Of a stretch of 64,000 bases of DNA, positions 44,335 to 53,116 are shown piece after piece. How positions within the stretch are numbered: position 1 is the first letter of the stretch; each line of letters begins with the position of its first letter. Under the pieces are notes generated by a model. It had not been told where the DNA came from. It worked only from the letters and a program-made list of their open reading frames with translations, and searched no databases. This stretch comes from Nonomuraea pusilla (GTDB lineage Bacteria; Actinomycetota; Actinomycetes; Streptosporangiales; Streptosporangiaceae), in the NCBI RefSeq assembly GCF_900109355.1, contig NZ_FOBF01000001.1, forward strand, positions 310,001 through 374,000, in the 5' to 3' direction. The translations under genes were made by a program, and so were the position numbers.

Positions 44335-45450
44335 GTGCGGCGATTGATCACCTCGCGCGGCCTGTGGCTCGCGCTGGCGGCGGCCGGGGTGGTGGCGGCG
44401 GTCCTGGTGATCGTACGGGCCCGCCGGCGTCCCGCGGGGCTGCCTCGCGCGCCTCAGGACGACGCCTCGGCGCCCGCCCCGACGCCTGAGGCTGCCCCGT
44501 GGCCTCCCGCGCCGGTGCTCGGCGTCCCCACCGCCGAGGAACTGGAGCGTTACGTCCCCAGGCCGTCCCCCTTCGGCCGTCCCGCCTCGCGGAGGCTCAG
44601 CCAGGGCGGCGGGCCGAGGGAGCCCCTGGACGGGGCCGGGCGCCGCCGCCTGACCCGCGTGGGCGTCGCCGGGCTCGCGCTGCTCGTGCTGGCCGTGGCC
44701 GGCCAGCTGCTGGAGTCCGCGGTCTTCGCCGAGGAGCCGTTCAAGCAGGCGACCTCCGTGTCGTCGGACCCGAGGACCCTTCACCTGCAGAGGGAGGAGC
44801 CCCCGGCGCCGCCGACCCCCGACGCCGACTGCGACCCCCCGCGCGCGGTCCCCCGCGTACGCGCCGTCAACCCGAAGGTGACCCGGGCGGTGAACCGGCA
44901 GTGGCGGCGCATCGAGACGTGGCTGAGGGCCCACGCCCCCAGGAGCTACCGCACGCTCGGCAGGCCGGGGCGGCCGGGGACGATCGCGGTGGCGGAGGCG
45001 CAGATGGGCGTGCGCTTCCCCGACGACCTGCGCGCCTCGCTCCTGAGGCACGACGGCGGCCTTGACCGGGCGAGAGTCTGGGGGTTCGGCTTCCTGGGCG
45101 CCTCGGCCATGAGCGTCAGGGAGATCCGTGACACCTGGCGGGAGCAGTGCGGGCTCGACGCGGACGAGGGCACGGGACCGCACGCCGACCCGCGGGGCGA
45201 CCGGTGGGACGGACGGATGATCCCGTTCGCCGCGTACGAGGGGGGTGATCGCCTGGTGATCGACTCCGTGGTGCGTGACATCGGCGAGACCGACGTCGAG
45301 GGCGGCATGAGCTTCGACGTCGGCGGCATGCCGTTGCGGTCGTACTACGCGCTGCTGAAGGCCACCGCCGACGCCATGGAGAACGGCGGCACGGTCGGCT
45401 ACTGGAAACCCGAGGCGGTGGCGGGCGTCCTCGAATGGCGGCTCGTCTGA
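44335..45450 (+). CDS. membrane-anchored SMI1/KNR4-family protein
   Basis: A 371-residue protein with a membrane helix at about residues 9-27 and another at 106-124. Residues 195-355 are an SMI1/KNR4 (SUKH) domain with GTIAVAEAQMGVRFPDDLRA and the LLRHDGG loop. SUKH domains are often immunity proteins or wall-synthesis regulators. A TACTCT -10 element seven bases before GTG 44335 supports this start. It follows the Ser/Thr kinase. Confidence 0.8.
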   Translation: MRRLITSRGLWLALAAAGVVAAVLVIVRARRRPAGLPRAPQDDASAPAPTPEAAPWPPAPVLGVPTAEELERYVPRPSPFGRPASRRLSQGGGPREPLDGAGRRRLTRVGVAGLALLVLAVAGQLLESAVFAEEPFKQATSVSSDPRTLHLQREEPPAPPTPDADCDPPRAVPRVRAVNPKVTRAVNRQWRRIETWLRAHAPRSYRTLGRPGRPGTIAVAEAQMGVRFPDDLRASLLRHDGGLDRARVWGFGFLGASAMSVREIRDTWREQCGLDADEGTGPHADPRGDRWDGRMIPFAAYEGGDRLVIDSVVRDIGETDVEGGMSFDVGGMPLRSYYALLKATADAMENGGTVGYWKPEAVAGVLEWRLV

Positions 45451-45529
45451 GCCGGGTGGCGCACCGCCGGGGACCCATCGCTGACCAGGCGCGACGGCCG
45501 CACGACAGGGCATGGCGCGGAAGCGAAAT

Positions 45530-45544
45530 TTGACTACAATTCAA
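45530..45544. promoter_or_regulatory. candidate promoter/operator of the urease-like operon
   Basis: TTGACTACAATTCAA is a TTGA-N7-TCAA dyad that includes a TACAAT -10 hexamer (45535-45540), 40 bases upstream of the fused urease gene. The surrounding stretch is unusually AT-rich. A site for the nearby TetR protein is possible. Confidence 0.35.
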
Positions 45545-45579
45545 GTTCTACTGCCGCCCAGCTCACCCCGGAGGACGAC

Positions 45580-46257
45580 GTGCGGCTCACTCCCACAGAG
45601 CGGGACCGGCTGCTGCTGTTCACGGCGGCCGAGCTCGCCCGCTCCCGCCGCGCCAGGGGCCTGCGGCTCAACGTGCCCGAGGCCACCGCGCTCATCGCGG
45701 ACGCCGTCTGCGAGGCGGCCCGCGACGGCGCCCGGCTGGCCGACGCGATCGAGGCGGCCCGCCGCGTGCTCGGCCCCGGCGACGTGCTGCCAGGCGTCCC
45801 CGACATCGTGACGGAGGTCCAGGTCGAGGCCGTCTTCGACGACGGCAGCCGGCTCGCGGTCGTCACCGACCCGTTCGGCGGCGGCTCGCTGGGCCCCGAC
45901 GCGCCGGGCGCCGTCCTGGCCGCCCCGCCCCAGGAGGAGCCGGTGGAGACCGTCGAGGTCGAGGTGGTGAACACCGCGACGGTCCCCGTCAGCGTGACCT
46001 CCCACTTCCACTTCTTCGAGGTGAACCCCCGGCTGAGCTTCGACCGCGCCGCCGCCTACGGGCGCCGCCTCGCGGTGCCCGCCGGCTCGACGGTCAGGTT
46101 CGACCCGGGGGCGCGCCGCACGGTCCCGCTGGTCGCCATCGGCGGCGCCCGCGTGATGATCGGGTTCGCCGGGCTGGTGGACGGCCCGCTCGACGCCCCC
46201 GGCGCGTTCGAGACGGCGATGGAGCGGGCGCGGGCCTGCGGCTACCTGGGGGCCTGA
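45580..46257 (+). CDS. urease gamma-beta fusion subunit (UreAB type)
   Basis: A 225-residue protein. Residues 1-100 match urease gamma (LTPTERDRLLLFTAAELA, IADAVCEAARDGARLADAIE), and residues 125-220 match urease beta (VNTATVPVSVTSHFHFFEVN, RLAVPAGSTVRFDPG). The two are joined as in Helicobacter and several actinobacteria. GTG 45580 follows GGAGG. It should form a complex with the alpha subunit 55 bases downstream. No ureD/E/F/G genes are in the window. Confidence 0.93.
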   Translation: MRLTPTERDRLLLFTAAELARSRRARGLRLNVPEATALIADAVCEAARDGARLADAIEAARRVLGPGDVLPGVPDIVTEVQVEAVFDDGSRLAVVTDPFGGGSLGPDAPGAVLAAPPQEEPVETVEVEVVNTATVPVSVTSHFHFFEVNPRLSFDRAAAYGRRLAVPAGSTVRFDPGARRTVPLVAIGGARVMIGFAGLVDGPLDAPGAFETAMERARACGYLGA

Positions 46258-46312
46258 TGAGCGCGAACCGCCACAGGCGCCTGACGAGCGCGGACGGTTA
46301 CGGGGAGACGCG

Positions 46313-47956
46313 ATGAGCACGTACGGCTACCGCAGGGGCGACCGCGTACGGCTGGGGGACTCCGGCCTGGTCGTCGAGGTCGAGCACGACTCGCAGCAGC
46401 CCGGCGAGGAGTTCCTCGCCGGCTTCGGGAAGACCGCCAGGGACGGCCTGCACCTCAAGGCCGCCTCCGTCAGGGAGACCTGCGACCTGGTGATCAGCAA
46501 CGTGCTGATCCTCGACCCCGTCCTCGGGGTGCGCAGTGCGTCGATCGGCGTGCGCGAGGGCCGCATCCACGCGATCGGCCGCGCCGGCAACCCCGACACC
46601 CTCGACGGCGTGGACGTCGTCGTCGGCACGGGCACCACCATCGTGTCCGGCGAAGGGCTCATCGCGACGCCCGGCGCGATCGACACGCACGTCCACCTGC
46701 TGTCGCCGCGCATCATGGAGGCGTCGCTCGCCTCCGGCGTGACGACGATCATCGGCCAGGAGTTCGGGCCGGTCTGGGGCGTCGGCGTGAACTCGCCCTG
46801 GGCGCTGCGGCACGCGTTCAACGCCTTCGACGCCTGGCCGGTCAACATCGGCTTCCTGGCCCGCGGCTCGTCCTCGCACCCGGCGCCGCTCGTCGAGGCC
46901 CTGGTGGAGGGCGGCGCGTCCGGGTTCAAGGTGCACGAGGACATGGGCGCGCACACCCGCGCCCTCGACACCGCGCTGACCGTCGCCGAGGAGTACGACG
47001 TCCAGGTGGCGCTGCACACCGACGGGCTCAACGAGTGCCTGTCGGTGGAGGACACGCTGGCCGTGCTGTCCGGCAGGACCATCCACGCGTTCCACATCGA
47101 GGGCTGCGGCGGCGGGCACGTCCCCGACGTGCTCAGGCTGGCCGGGGTGCCGAACGTGATCGGCTCCTCCACCAACCCGACGCTGCCGTTCGGCAGGGAC
47201 GCCGTCGCCGAGCACCACGGCATGATCGTCTCGGTGCACGGGCTCAAGCCCGAACTGCCAGGCGACGCCGCGCTGGCCCACGACCGGATCAGGGCCGGCA
47301 CCATGGGCGCCGAGGACGTCCTGCACGACCTGGGCGTCATCGGCATCACCTCCTCCGACGCCCAGGGCATGGGCCGTGCCGGGGAGACCGTCAGGCGCAC
47401 GTTCGCCATGGCAGGGAAGATGAAGCTCGAACGCGGCGCCCCCGACCGGCACGACAACGAGCGGGTGCTGCGCTACCTGGCCAAGCTCACGGTCAACCCC
47501 GCCATCGCGCACGGCCTGTCCCACGAGGTCGGCACGCTGCAGGCAGGCAAGCTGGCCGACGTCGTGCTGTGGCAGCCGGCCTGGTTCGGGGCCAAGCCGC
47601 AGCTCGTGCTGAAGGCCGGCTTCCCCGCGTACGGGGTGACGGGCGACCCCAACGCCTCCACCGACACCTGCGAGCCGCTGGTGCTCGGCCCGCAGTTCGG
47701 CGCGCACGGCGCGACCGCCGCCGACCTGTCGGTGGCGTTCGTGGCGGGGGCGGCCGCGTCCGGCGACCGGCTGCCCACCCGCAGGCGGCGCGTCGGCGTA
47801 CGCGGCACCCGCGGCATCGGGCCCGCCTCGATGGTGCGCAACGCCAGGACCGGGCGGGTCGAGGTCGATCGGCGCGGCCTGGTCACGCTCGACGGCGAAC
47901 CCGTCGAGTCCGGCCCGGCCGACTCCGTCTCGCTCAACCGCCTCTACTTCCTCTGA
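46313..47956 (+). CDS. non-canonical urease alpha (UreC-type) subunit
   Basis: A 547-residue amidohydrolase of the urease alpha family, slightly shorter than usual (about 570). Nickel-ligand positions are kept: His126/His128 (DTHVH), carbamylatable Lys206 with His208 (FKVHED), His235 (LHTDGLNE), His261 (FHIEGCGGGH) and Asp349 (SSDAQGMG). His309 in the flap is kept, but the usual MVCHHLD flap reads IVSVHGLK, so Val308 replaces the reactive Cys and Gly the second His. Many conserved words also differ (DMG for DWG). With no accessory genes nearby and an agmatine deiminase downstream, it may not be an ordinary urease. Confidence 0.88.
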   Translation: MSTYGYRRGDRVRLGDSGLVVEVEHDSQQPGEEFLAGFGKTARDGLHLKAASVRETCDLVISNVLILDPVLGVRSASIGVREGRIHAIGRAGNPDTLDGVDVVVGTGTTIVSGEGLIATPGAIDTHVHLLSPRIMEASLASGVTTIIGQEFGPVWGVGVNSPWALRHAFNAFDAWPVNIGFLARGSSSHPAPLVEALVEGGASGFKVHEDMGAHTRALDTALTVAEEYDVQVALHTDGLNECLSVEDTLAVLSGRTIHAFHIEGCGGGHVPDVLRLAGVPNVIGSSTNPTLPFGRDAVAEHHGMIVSVHGLKPELPGDAALAHDRIRAGTMGAEDVLHDLGVIGITSSDAQGMGRAGETVRRTFAMAGKMKLERGAPDRHDNERVLRYLAKLTVNPAIAHGLSHEVGTLQAGKLADVVLWQPAWFGAKPQLVLKAGFPAYGVTGDPNASTDTCEPLVLGPQFGAHGATAADLSVAFVAGAAASGDRLPTRRRRVGVRGTRGIGPASMVRNARTGRVEVDRRGLVTLDGEPVESGPADSVSLNRLYFL

Positions 47957-47970
47957 GGAGCGATCCCACC

Positions 47971-48972
47971 TTGTCCACATCGCTGTTCATGCCGGCCGAA
48001 TGGCGGCCGCACACCCGTACCTGGATGTCGTGGCCCGTCGGCGGCTACGTGCTGGAAGGGGCGCAGGCGTCGTACCGGGCGTGGTCGGCCGTGGCCAACA
48101 CCGTCGTCAGGTACGAGCCGGTCACGATGCTGGTCGACCCGTCGGAGCGGGAGTCGGCCGCCGCCTGGCTCGACCCGCGCGTCGAGGTGGTCGAGCAGCC
48201 GCTCGACGACTGCTGGATGCGCGACAACGGGCCCACGTTCGTCTCCGAGGGCGGGCGGCTCGCCGGGGTCGACTGGACGTTCAACGGCTGGGGCTGGGCG
48301 CCGCACGAGAAGGACGACCAGGTCGCCGCGTTCGTCCTCGACCGCGTGGGCGCGCCGCGGCACCGTACCGGGATGGTGGGCGAGGGCGGCGGCATCCACG
48401 TGGACGGCGAGGGCACCGTCATCGTCACCGAGACCGTCCAGCTCGACCCGCGCCGCAATCCCGGCTGGACCAAGGCCGACGCAGAAGCCCACCTGCGGAG
48501 GCTGATCGGCGCGGAGAAGGTCGTCTGGCTGCCGCGCGGGCTGACCGCCGACTACGGCCGCTACGGCACGAACGGCCACGTCGACCTGCTGGCCTCGTTC
48601 GTACGGCCCGGCCTCGTGCTCTGCCACGTCCAGCCCGACCCGGCGCACCCCGACCACGAGGTCACCAAGGAGAACCTGGACGTCCTGCGCGCCTCCACCG
48701 ACGCGAGGGGCCGCCCGCTGGAGGTGGTCGAGCTGCCCGCCCCCACCGTGCAGGAGGCGGACGGCGAGCTGGTCGACTACTCGTACATCAACCACTACCT
48801 GGCCAACGGGCTGGTGCTGCTCTGCTCCTTCGACGACCCGCGCGACGCGGAGACGGCCGAGCTGTTCGCCCGGCTCTTCCCCGGACGCGCGGTCGAGTCG
48901 GTGGACGCCCGCGACATCTTCGCGCTCGGCGGCGGCATCCACTGCATCACCCAGCAGCAGCCGGCCCTGTGA
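47971..48972 (+). CDS. agmatine deiminase-type enzyme
   Basis: A 333-residue guanidino-group-modifying enzyme of the AguA family, which converts agmatine to N-carbamoylputrescine and ammonia. The five-bladed propeller motifs are present: CWMRDNGPTF with Asp85, EGGGIHVDGEGT, NGHVD with His203 and Asp205, and the nucleophile Cys325 in GGGIHCITQQ. TTG 47971 is chosen because GAGGAG lies at 47955-47960. AguB, the usual next enzyme, is absent; the urease-like subunits lie just upstream instead. Confidence 0.92.
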   Translation: MSTSLFMPAEWRPHTRTWMSWPVGGYVLEGAQASYRAWSAVANTVVRYEPVTMLVDPSERESAAAWLDPRVEVVEQPLDDCWMRDNGPTFVSEGGRLAGVDWTFNGWGWAPHEKDDQVAAFVLDRVGAPRHRTGMVGEGGGIHVDGEGTVIVTETVQLDPRRNPGWTKADAEAHLRRLIGAEKVVWLPRGLTADYGRYGTNGHVDLLASFVRPGLVLCHVQPDPAHPDHEVTKENLDVLRASTDARGRPLEVVELPAPTVQEADGELVDYSYINHYLANGLVLLCSFDDPRDAETAELFARLFPGRAVESVDARDIFALGGGIHCITQQQPAL

Positions 48973-48979
48973 ACCCGGG

Positions 48980-49576
48980 TCAGGGCCGCAGTTCGCGGGC
49001 GGCGTGCCGCAGCGCCGTCCGCACCGCCTGCTCCCTGGTCAGCCGCCCGATGAGGACGTGCACCGCGAGGCCGTCCAGCAGCGCGTTGAACCACGGCAGG
49101 AACTCCTCTACGGCCACCGGGCGGAAGACTCCGCTCGCCGCCCCGTCGCCGACGATCGCCGCGAGGTCCCGCATCCAGCCGCTGTCGATCTCGTCCGCCG
49201 TGCGGCCCATCTCGTCGTTCGTCACCGAACGCAGCCAGGCCTCCAGCCAGAGCTTCCACGACACGTCGTGGCCGTCGACCGGCAGGTAGAGCTCGACGTA
49301 GCGGGCCAGCCGCTCCTCGACGCCGGTCACCGACCCCAGCTCGCTCGCCCTGCGCTCGGCCAGCCGGCGCTCGCTCCAGCGGAACGTCTCGGTGAGGATG
49401 CGGTCGCGGGACTCGAAGTAGTACAGCACCCGCGCGGGGCTCATCCCGGCCCGCTCGGCGATCCTCTGGACCTGGATGTCGGCGACCGGACGCTCCGCCA
49501 CCTCGGCGAGCGCCGCCTCCATCACCTTGATCCGGGCCCGGCGGCCACGCTCCTGCGTCTTGGTCCGCTCAGCCAT
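48980..49576 (-). CDS. TetR-family regulator
   Basis: A 198-residue regulator with an N-terminal helix-turn-helix (AERPVADIQVQRIAERAG, ARVLYYFESRDRIL) and a large helical ligand domain. It is convergent with the agmatine deiminase, eight bases apart, and may regulate the urease-like operon. BetI/PuuR-like ligands such as amines are possible but not shown. Confidence 0.9.
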   Translation of the reverse strand: MAERTKTQERGRRARIKVMEAALAEVAERPVADIQVQRIAERAGMSPARVLYYFESRDRILTETFRWSERRLAERRASELGSVTGVEERLARYVELYLPVDGHDVSWKLWLEAWLRSVTNDEMGRTADEIDSGWMRDLAAIVGDGAASGVFRPVAVEEFLPWFNALLDGLAVHVLIGRLTREQAVRTALRHAARELRP

Positions 49577-49664
49577 CCGCCCACCACATCAGAAGAGGAA
49601 CCCCTGGAGGATATCTTCGCCGCGCCCGGCCCCGGGCGGCTTTCGGGCCTCCGGGGCGGGCGCG

Positions 49665-50474
49665 TCAGGCGTCCCTCCTGCGGAGGAGGAGGGCGGCGAG
49701 CAGGAGGGACGCGGCCGTCCACGCGGTGAGGACGGCGACGCCCTGCCACGGGGTGAGGGGGAGCGCGGACAGGTTCGCGGTGGACTGCACGGCCAGGCCC
49801 GCGTTCATGGGGGAGATCCGCCAGAGCAGCAGCTGCCAGTCCGGGTCGGGCACCATCACGAACGGCACGGCCGCGAGCGCGTACAGGAGGCCGAGGACGA
49901 CGCCCGCGGCGGCGGCCGAGTCGCGGACGGCGGTGGCGACGCCGAGGCTGAACAGCGCGATGAGCGCCAGGTAGAGCACGGACCCGGCCGCGGCCCGCAG
50001 GGTGGGGCCGTCCGCCAGGGACAGGGGCGGGAAGCCGTGTTCCGGGGTGAACCCGCTGTGGGGCAGGACGAGGCGCGCGGCGAGGAGGGAGCCGAGGACG
50101 GCGACCGTTCCCGAGGCCAGGGTCAGCCCGGCGACGACGACCGCCTTGGCCGCCAGCACGGCGCCCCGGCGCGGCATCGCGGTGAACGTGGCGCGGATCA
50201 TCCCGGTGCCGTACTCGCCGGTGATCGCGAGGACGGCGGCGACCGCGGTGACGGCCTGGCCCGCCTGCACGCCCGCGAGGCCGATCCTGACGGCGTCGTG
50301 GCCGCAGCCCGAGGACGGGCAGGAGACCAGGGCGGAGGCGGCGGCGCTCGTGGCGACCGTCACGGCGACCAGGGCGAGGACGGTCCAGAGGGTGCCCGGC
50401 GCGGTGCGCAGCTTCGTCCACTCGGCGTGCACCTCGCGCAGTCGCGTCCCCGTCCCGGGAACCGGCCGGGTCAC
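49665..50474 (-). CDS. ABC-2 type transporter permease
   Basis: A 269-residue permease with six membrane helices. The N-terminal LREVHAEWTKLRTAPGTLWT segment and the GEYGTGMIRATFTAMPRRG loop are typical of actinobacterial ABC-2 permeases. It overlaps the neighbouring larger permease by four bases. It is the third gene of an ATPase-permease-permease operon. Confidence 0.88.
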   Translation of the reverse strand: MTRPVPGTGTRLREVHAEWTKLRTAPGTLWTVLALVAVTVATSAAASALVSCPSSGCGHDAVRIGLAGVQAGQAVTAVAAVLAITGEYGTGMIRATFTAMPRRGAVLAAKAVVVAGLTLASGTVAVLGSLLAARLVLPHSGFTPEHGFPPLSLADGPTLRAAAGSVLYLALIALFSLGVATAVRDSAAAAGVVLGLLYALAAVPFVMVPDPDWQLLLWRISPMNAGLAVQSTANLSALPLTPWQGVAVLTAWTAASLLLAALLLRRRDA

Positions 50475-52012
50475 GCGTCGCCCCTGCGCAGGCGGAGGGT
50501 GGCCAGGCCCAGGGCGAGCGCCGCGTAGCCGCAGGTGACCGCGAGGCCCGCCCAGGGCGGGAGGGGGAAGTAGCCGGCCTGCGGAGCGTAGTGGCCGAGG
50601 ACGTGCGCGTACGCGGGGACGCTCTGCTCCACGGCGAACCCGGCGGCCGGGGTGAGCCGCAGCAGCCAGCGCGCCGCGTCCAGGGGGAGGACGGAGGCGG
50701 TCGCGAGGAGGTACGGGAGCACGGTCACGGCCAGCGCGGCGGTGACGGCCGCCGCGCCGCGGCGCAGCAGCGCGCCGAGGGCGAGCGCGAGGACGGCGGA
50801 GGCGGCGACCAGCGCCGCCGTGCCCACGACCACGCGCGCCTCGGTCGCGGTGCTCACGGGGAGGACGACGTCGCCGTTGCCGCGCAGCAGGCGCGTGCCC
50901 GCGACGACCGACACGGCGGCCGCGGCCAGCCCGGCGGCGAACGTCGCCGCGCCGATCACGGCCGCCTTCGCGGCCAGCAGCCGGCCCCGTCCTGGCACGG
51001 CCGCCAGGCTGGTGCGGATCAGCCCGCGCCGGTACTCGGACGTGACGGACACGACGGCCACCACGACCAGCACGATCAGCCCGGCCGGCAGGCCGGAGAG
51101 CGTGCTCTCGACGGTGCGGCCCTCGGTGCCGGGGCCGATGTCGCCCACGCCGGTCACCGTGAACGTGTCCCCGGAGCGCGTGAAACCGCCCGGGTGGTGC
51201 GGAGTGCCGTCGGCCTCGAGATCGACGCCGAGGTCGTCACCCCGCCAGTCATCGCTCTGCCCGGCCACCGCGCCGTCCAGGCCGACGTGGTCGAACGTCG
51301 CGGTGGCCTGCGCGAAGCGGGCGGCGACGGCGGCCCCGCCGAGGTCGCCCCTGGTGACCGTGACGTCGCCCGGCGAGGCCGCGAACAGCCCGATCCGCAC
51401 CGTGCCCGGCAGGCCGGGCAGCTCCACCGCGCCGACCCGGCTCCACTGCCTGCCGTCGGCCGACTCGTACCCGGTGAGGCGGTCGCCGGAGCGGGTCAGC
51501 CGCAGCCAGCGCGGCGACCCCGCCGACACCCGCCCCGGCCGCCCGGCCACGTCGTGGACGTAGTCGTGCTGCATCCGCACGCCGTGCTCGGCGGTCACCA
51601 TGACGGCCGCGTACGCCGAACCCTGCCGGGTGCTCTCCTTGACGATCACGCCTGCCTTGGCCCACGGGGTGAGCCCCGAGACCTCGTTGCGCACCCCGGG
51701 GGTGCTGTCGGGCCTGCGGATCCTGCCCGTCATGGACGTCACCCGCACGGTGATCGCGCCGTCGCCCCGCAACGCCCGGTGGACCAGGTAGAACCGGTCG
51801 CTCACCGCCTGCCCCTCCGGGCCGACCGGCGGCGCGGGACAGGCGACCTCGACGCCGTCCTTGCCGCACGACGTGTGGCTGCCCGCGGCCGACAGCAGCC
51901 CCAGCAGCACCGTGACCAGCGCCCCGGCGGCGAGCCCCGCCATCCAGGCCCGGACGCTCCTCAGCTTGGTCCACTCGGCGCGCAGCGCGCGCCCGAACCC
52001 GGCGGCGCTCAT
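50471..52012 (-). CDS. ABC-2 permease with large extracytoplasmic beta-sandwich insert
   Basis: A 513-residue permease. The first helix (about 22-42, after ALRAEWTKLRSVRAWMAG) is followed by about 270 residues outside the membrane, and then five helices from about 315 on, with the SEYRRGLIRTSLAAVPGRG loop. The insert resembles a concanavalin-like/DUF1349 domain (KAGVIVKESTRQGSAYAAV, SPRWLRLTRSGDRLTGYESA, DGRQWSRVG, VRIGLFAASPG). Such a lectin-like domain could capture a substrate or sense a wall compound. It overlaps both neighbours by four bases. Confidence 0.86.
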   Translation of the reverse strand: MSAAGFGRALRAEWTKLRSVRAWMAGLAAGALVTVLLGLLSAAGSHTSCGKDGVEVACPAPPVGPEGQAVSDRFYLVHRALRGDGAITVRVTSMTGRIRRPDSTPGVRNEVSGLTPWAKAGVIVKESTRQGSAYAAVMVTAEHGVRMQHDYVHDVAGRPGRVSAGSPRWLRLTRSGDRLTGYESADGRQWSRVGAVELPGLPGTVRIGLFAASPGDVTVTRGDLGGAAVAARFAQATATFDHVGLDGAVAGQSDDWRGDDLGVDLEADGTPHHPGGFTRSGDTFTVTGVGDIGPGTEGRTVESTLSGLPAGLIVLVVVAVVSVTSEYRRGLIRTSLAAVPGRGRLLAAKAAVIGAATFAAGLAAAAVSVVAGTRLLRGNGDVVLPVSTATEARVVVGTAALVAASAVLALALGALLRRGAAAVTAALAVTVLPYLLATASVLPLDAARWLLRLTPAAGFAVEQSVPAYAHVLGHYAPQAGYFPLPPWAGLAVTCGYAALALGLATLRLRRGDA

Positions 52013-52980
52013 CGGCCGTCCCCCCAGGACCCCGAGGACCCCGAGGACCGGGAGGACCCGGAGGCGCGGAGCCCGGCGCGGAACTCCACGCTGTCGCCCG
52101 TCAGCTCCATGTACGCCTCCTCCAGCGTCGCGCGGTGCGCCGCCACCTCCGAGAACGGCACCCCGCTCCCGCCCAGGACCGCCACGACCCGCTCGGACAC
52201 CAGCCCTGACACCGTGACCGTCCCCGCACCCGTGGCGGCGACCACCGCTCCGGCGCGGGCCAGCGCGTCCATCGCCGCCGCCGGCTCCGCCGTACGCAGC
52301 CTCACCCGGCCCCCGGACGCCGCCTCGATCAGCTCGGCCACCCCCGTGTCGGCGACGACCCGCCCCCGGCCCACCACCACGAGGTGGTCGGCGGTGTCCT
52401 GGAGCTCGCTCATGAGGTGGCTGGAGACGAGGACGGCGCGGCCCTCGGCCGCCAGCGACCGCAGCAGGCCGCGGATCCAGACGACGCCCTCCGGGTCCAG
52501 GCCGTTGACGGGCTCGTCCAGCATGAGCGCGGGCGGGTCGCCGAGCAGGGCCGCGGCGATGCCGAGCCGCTGGCGCATGCCGAGCGAGAAGCCGCCCGCC
52601 CTGCGCCGCGCCACCGGGGCCAGGCCCACCAGCTCGATCACCTCGTCCACCCGCCGCACGCCCAGCCCCTGGGAGTGGGCCAGCCACAGCAGGTGGTGGC
52701 GCGCGGTGCGGCCCGGGTGCAGCGCCGCGGCGTCCAGCAGCGCGCCGAGGTGACGCAGCGGGCTGCGCAGGCTCCGGTACGGACGCCCCCCGACCAGCGC
52801 GTGGCCCCCGTCGGCGGCGTCCAGGCCGAGGATCACCCGCATCGTGGTGGACTTGCCCGCCCCGTTGGGGCCCACGAAGCCGGTGACCCGGCCGGGCGTC
52901 ACCGTGAAGGACATGCCGTCCAGCGCCATGGTCTGCCCGTAGCGTTTGCGCAACCCGGACACCTCGATCATTGCTTGCAT
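52009..52980 (-). CDS. ABC transporter ATPase
   Basis: A 323-residue ATPase with Walker A GPNGAGKST, Q-loop-type segment, signature FSLGMRQRLGIAAAL, Walker B ALMLDEPVNGLDP and the switch His (VLVSSH). It powers the two permeases. The last 20 residues are Ser/Gly/Arg-rich and come from a 9-base tandem repeat near 52020-52060. ATG at 52971 is an alternative start. It is divergent from the two-component system. Confidence 0.92.
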   Translation of the reverse strand: MQAMIEVSGLRKRYGQTMALDGMSFTVTPGRVTGFVGPNGAGKSTTMRVILGLDAADGGHALVGGRPYRSLRSPLRHLGALLDAAALHPGRTARHHLLWLAHSQGLGVRRVDEVIELVGLAPVARRRAGGFSLGMRQRLGIAAALLGDPPALMLDEPVNGLDPEGVVWIRGLLRSLAAEGRAVLVSSHLMSELQDTADHLVVVGRGRVVADTGVAELIEAASGGRVRLRTAEPAAAMDALARAGAVVAATGAGTVTVSGLVSERVVAVLGGSGVPFSEVAAHRATLEEAYMELTGDSVEFRAGLRASGSSRSSGSSGSWGDGR

Positions 52981-53116
52981 GCCGGGCAACGCTAGGCGGG
53001 CCGGGCGGTGCGGGTCGTCACGCAGCCGAGCGAACTCCGGCGTCGCTGGAGCCAGCGAGGGGCCGTCCCTCGTGTGAGGGATGCCCGGGATGCCGCTTGC
53101 CGCGACAATGGCCGTC

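Noticed and set aside
40369..45513. A 1714-codon open frame on the minus strand
   Set aside because: It runs opposite several well-supported genes, is low-complexity and arises from high GC3 on the other strand.
45580..47956. An ordinary urease operon
   Set aside because: Metal ligands are kept but accessory genes are missing, the flap is altered and an agmatine deiminase follows, so I did not name these ureA/ureB/ureC with certainty.
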